35,538 nucleotides of DNA, from positions 1-35,538 of the forward strand of contig NZ_JABERD010000095.1 of the NCBI RefSeq assembly GCF_013044505.1, read 5' to 3'. The position numbers and the translations under genes were made by a program. A model generated the notes under the pieces. That model was given only the letters and a program-made list of their open reading frames with translations. It was not told where the DNA came from and searched no databases. The DNA comes from Streptomyces sp. S3(2020). Its GTDB lineage: Bacteria; Actinomycetota; Actinomycetes; Streptomycetales; Streptomycetaceae. Below, one piece after another: positions 33,401 to 35,538 of the stretch (positions are counted from its first letter, which is position 1; the number at the start of each line of letters is the position of its first letter).

Positions 33401-34912
33401 ATGCGCACCGCCCGCTTCACCCTCGACCCCGCCTTCTCCATCGGCGAAGTCAACCCCCGACTCTTCGGCAGCTTCGTGGAACACCTCGGCCGCTGCGTCT
33501 ACACCGGCATCTTCGAGCCCGACCACCCCACAGCGGACGAGGACGGCATCCGCACGGACGTCCTCGAACTCGTCCGCGAACTCGGCGTGACAGCCATCCG
33601 CTATCCCGGCGGCAACTTCGTGTCGGGCTACAAGTGGGAGGACTCCGTCGGTCCCGCAGCGGAGCGTCCTCGTCGCCTCGACCTCGCCTGGCGCTCGACG
33701 GAGTCCAACCGCTTCGGCCTCTCCGAGTACATCGACTTCCTGAAGAAGGTCGGCCCCCAGGCCGAGCCGATGATGGCCCTCAACCTCGGCACCCGCGGTG
33801 TCGCCGAGGCCCTCGAACTCCAGGAGTACGCCAACCACCCCGACGGCACCGCCCTCGCCGACCTCCGCGCCTCCCACGGCGACAAGGACCCCTTCGGCAT
33901 CAGGCTCTGGTGCCTCGGCAACGAGATGGACGGGCCCTGGCAGACCGGCCACAAGACGGCGACGGAGTACGGCCGGGTCGCCGCCGAGACGGCCCGCGCG
34001 ATGCGCCAGATCGACCCGGGCGTCGAACTCGTCGCCTGCGGCTCCTCCAGCCAGTCCATGCCGACGTTCGCCGAGTGGGAGGCGACGGTCCTGGCGGAGA
34101 CGTACGAACTCGTCGACTACATCTCCCTGCACGCCTACTACCAGCCCGAGAACGGCGACATCGACTCCTTCCTGGCCTCGGCCGTCGACATGGAGTCCTT
34201 CATCGAGAACGTGGTCGCCACCGCCGACCACGTGGGCGCGAAGCTCAAGTCGAAGAAGAAGATCAACCTCTCCTTCGACGAGTGGAACGTCTGGTACATC
34301 TCGGAGTGGCACGAGATCGAGAACTCCGGCGCGCGGGACTGGGCGGAGGCCCCCCGTCTCCTGGAGGACAACTACAGCGTCACCGACGCCGTCGTCTTCG
34401 GCTCCCTGCTCATCGCCCTGCTCCGGCACGCCGACCGCGTCACCGTCGCCTGCCTCGCCCAGCTGGTCAACGTCATCGCGCCGATCATGACCGAGCCGGG
34501 CGGTCCGGCCTGGCGGCAGACGACGTTCTTCCCGTTCGCCCAGGCCGCCAGGTACGGCCGCGGCGAGGTCCTCGACGTACGGGTCGACTCACCGACGTAC
34601 GAGACGAAGAAGTACGGCGAGACCGACCTGCTGCACGCCACCGCCGTGCGCGGCGAGGACGGTTCGGTCACCGTCTTCGCGGTCAACCGCAGCCGGACCG
34701 AGGCGCTGCCCCTCGAAGTCGCCCTCGGCGCGCTGGACCTGACGTCCGTCGTCGAGCACAGTGTCCTCGCCGACGCCGACCCGGACGCCAGGAACACCCT
34801 CACCGAGCCCGAGCGGGTCGCCCCGCACACGGCCGAGGGCACCGCGCTGACCGACGGCACCCTGACCGCCGTACTCGAACCGCTGTCGTGGAACGTGATC
34901 CGGCTGGCGTAG
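33401..34912 (+). CDS. abfA: GH51 alpha-L-arabinofuranosidase
   Basis: This 503-residue enzyme has no signal peptide, so it is cytoplasmic. It releases arabinose from imported arabino-oligosaccharides. The (beta/alpha)8 core has the acid/base E175 in LWCLGNEMDGPWQ and the nucleophile E294 in FDEWNVWY. FGSFVEHLGRCVYTGIFEP, AIRYPGGNFVSGYKWEDSVG and SLHAYY are also present. Length and both catalytic positions agree with well-studied bacterial GH51 enzymes. AAAGGAAG precedes the ATG. It lies 69 bp after the arabinanase, across the repeat, so it may be read through from the operon or have its own promoter. It ends 7 bp before a convergent gene. Confidence 0.95.
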   Translation: MRTARFTLDPAFSIGEVNPRLFGSFVEHLGRCVYTGIFEPDHPTADEDGIRTDVLELVRELGVTAIRYPGGNFVSGYKWEDSVGPAAERPRRLDLAWRSTESNRFGLSEYIDFLKKVGPQAEPMMALNLGTRGVAEALELQEYANHPDGTALADLRASHGDKDPFGIRLWCLGNEMDGPWQTGHKTATEYGRVAAETARAMRQIDPGVELVACGSSSQSMPTFAEWEATVLAETYELVDYISLHAYYQPENGDIDSFLASAVDMESFIENVVATADHVGAKLKSKKKINLSFDEWNVWYISEWHEIENSGARDWAEAPRLLEDNYSVTDAVVFGSLLIALLRHADRVTVACLAQLVNVIAPIMTEPGGPAWRQTTFFPFAQAARYGRGEVLDVRVDSPTYETKKYGETDLLHATAVRGEDGSVTVFAVNRSRTEALPLEVALGALDLTSVVEHSVLADADPDARNTLTEPERVAPHTAEGTALTDGTLTAVLEPLSWNVIRLA

Positions 34913-34919
34913 GGGAAGT

Positions 34920-35538
34920 TCAGCGCTCGATGCGCACCTGTGCGGGCGGATACGGGGACGAGGAGTCCGTACCCACGGCCCAGTAGCCGCCCGCCGCGCC
35001 GGGAACCGAGGCAAGTGCGCCGATCAGGACGGGAGTTGTGGAGACGGGCCCCCGCTCACTCACCCAACTCCCCTCCGACCACCGCAGGTGGTGCGCGCGG
35101 GTCTGGTCCCAGAAGTCCCAGCCCGCGATGCGGTCGGGGAGGCCCTGGCCGTCGGCGACGATCGCGGTGAGCATGCCGACGGTGAACGGCGTGGTGGCGT
35201 AGGACCACGCGGCGCCGTCCCAGTGGCGCAGGGTGACGGACGGCGGTTTGCCGGGCGGGCCGCCGACCCCGTAGTCGTAGCCGGTGAGCCACACGTCGTC
35301 GGCGGTGACCGGGAGCAGCCCGGTGACGTAGGGGCGCAGTCCGGCGGGCGCGGGCAGTTCGGTCCAGGTCTCGCCGTCCCAGCGGGCGACGAGCGCGGCG
35401 TCGTACACCCAGACATCGCCGTCCGGTGCCACGCGGACACCGGCCGGGGCGCTGGTGGGCGGGGTCGGGGGCGGGGTCACCCCGGTCCAGCCGTCGTCAC
35501 CGACGTCCGCGCGCAGCAGCCCACAGACGTGACAGTTG
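34920..35538 (-). CDS. Unidentified protein with repeated W-D-G motifs, C-terminal part
   Basis: The frame runs from the right edge (no start seen, open to 35537) to a TGA at 34920-34922, giving about 205 residues. I do not recognise the family. It has repeating short motifs (ALVARWDGETWTELP, VTLRHWDGAAWSYA, HHLRWSEGSWVSE) with DVWLTGYDY between them, typical of beta-propeller blades in secreted or lipid-anchored actinobacterial proteins. A CHVCG pair occurs near the edge, followed by a Pro-rich PPPTPPTSAPAG. It is convergent with the GH51 gene, with only 7 bp between stops and no room for a separate terminator. Confidence 0.65.
   Translation of the reverse strand, partial: NCHVCGLLRADVGDDGWTGVTPPPTPPTSAPAGVRVAPDGDVWVYDAALVARWDGETWTELPAPAGLRPYVTGLLPVTADDVWLTGYDYGVGGPPGKPPSVTLRHWDGAAWSYATTPFTVGMLTAIVADGQGLPDRIAGWDFWDQTRAHHLRWSEGSWVSERGPVSTTPVLIGALASVPGAAGGYWAVGTDSSSPYPPAQVRIER

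Overview
The window is very GC-rich, uses GTG as well as ATG starts, packs genes into ATGA/GTGA-overlapping operons, and carries typical mycelial-actinomycete families (TerD proteins, PucR, IclR, secreted RHS proteins, an MAB_1171c-type membrane protein, arabinan utilisation genes). It is best read as a Streptomyces (or close relative) chromosomal segment. No rRNA, tRNA, CRISPR array, phage or plasmid module was seen.

Layout. (1) About 1-7.9 kb: the end of a CGNR zinc-finger regulator gene, then a leftward envelope-glycan set: a DUF3068 membrane protein, a GT4 glycosyltransferase, a SAM methyltransferase, a giant AftD-like arabinofuranosyltransferase and a truncated condensation-domain gene. 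The last four overlap by 4 bp each. (2) About 7.9-9.4 kb: a small membrane protein and a PucR-family regulator that carries the only in-frame TTA codon I found. (3) About 9.36-9.53 kb: a short element with 26-bp perfect terminal inverted repeats that contain the stop codons of both flanking convergent genes. (4) About 9.5-13 kb, leftward: a double-TerD protein and a TerD protein fused to a PD-(D/E)XK nuclease-like domain. (5) About 13.1-14.9 kb: an IclR regulator coupled to an SMP-30/gluconolactonase. (6) About 14.9-25.8 kb: a secreted LamG protein, a 2135-residue secreted RHS/YD-repeat protein whose variable C-terminal tip looks like a lysozyme/transglycosylase-fold domain, and an overlapping small membrane-anchored protein that fits as its immunity protein. 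(7) About 25.8-29.0 kb, leftward: an ImmA/IrrE-type metallopeptidase, a 7-TM MAB_1171c-like protein and an FAD oxidoreductase, all overlapping. (8) About 29.1-34.9 kb: an arabinan operon (Tat-exported binding protein, two ABC permeases, secreted GH43 arabinanase) followed by a cytoplasmic GH51 arabinofuranosidase, with a clear promoter carrying a LacI-type operator in its spacer. (9) The right edge holds the end of an unidentified leftward gene.

How they work together. The arabinan genes form a full path: secreted cleavage, import of oligosaccharides, and intracellular release of arabinose. The ATPase is missing and is probably a shared MsiK-type subunit encoded elsewhere. The most novel system is the LamG-RHS-immunity locus. 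Its tip carries a Glu and a downstream G-x-x-Q motif typical of peptidoglycan-cleaving enzymes, and the next gene encodes a protein whose predicted topology places its globular part outside the membrane, where such a toxin would act. All functional calls come from motif reading and family knowledge; no searches were run.
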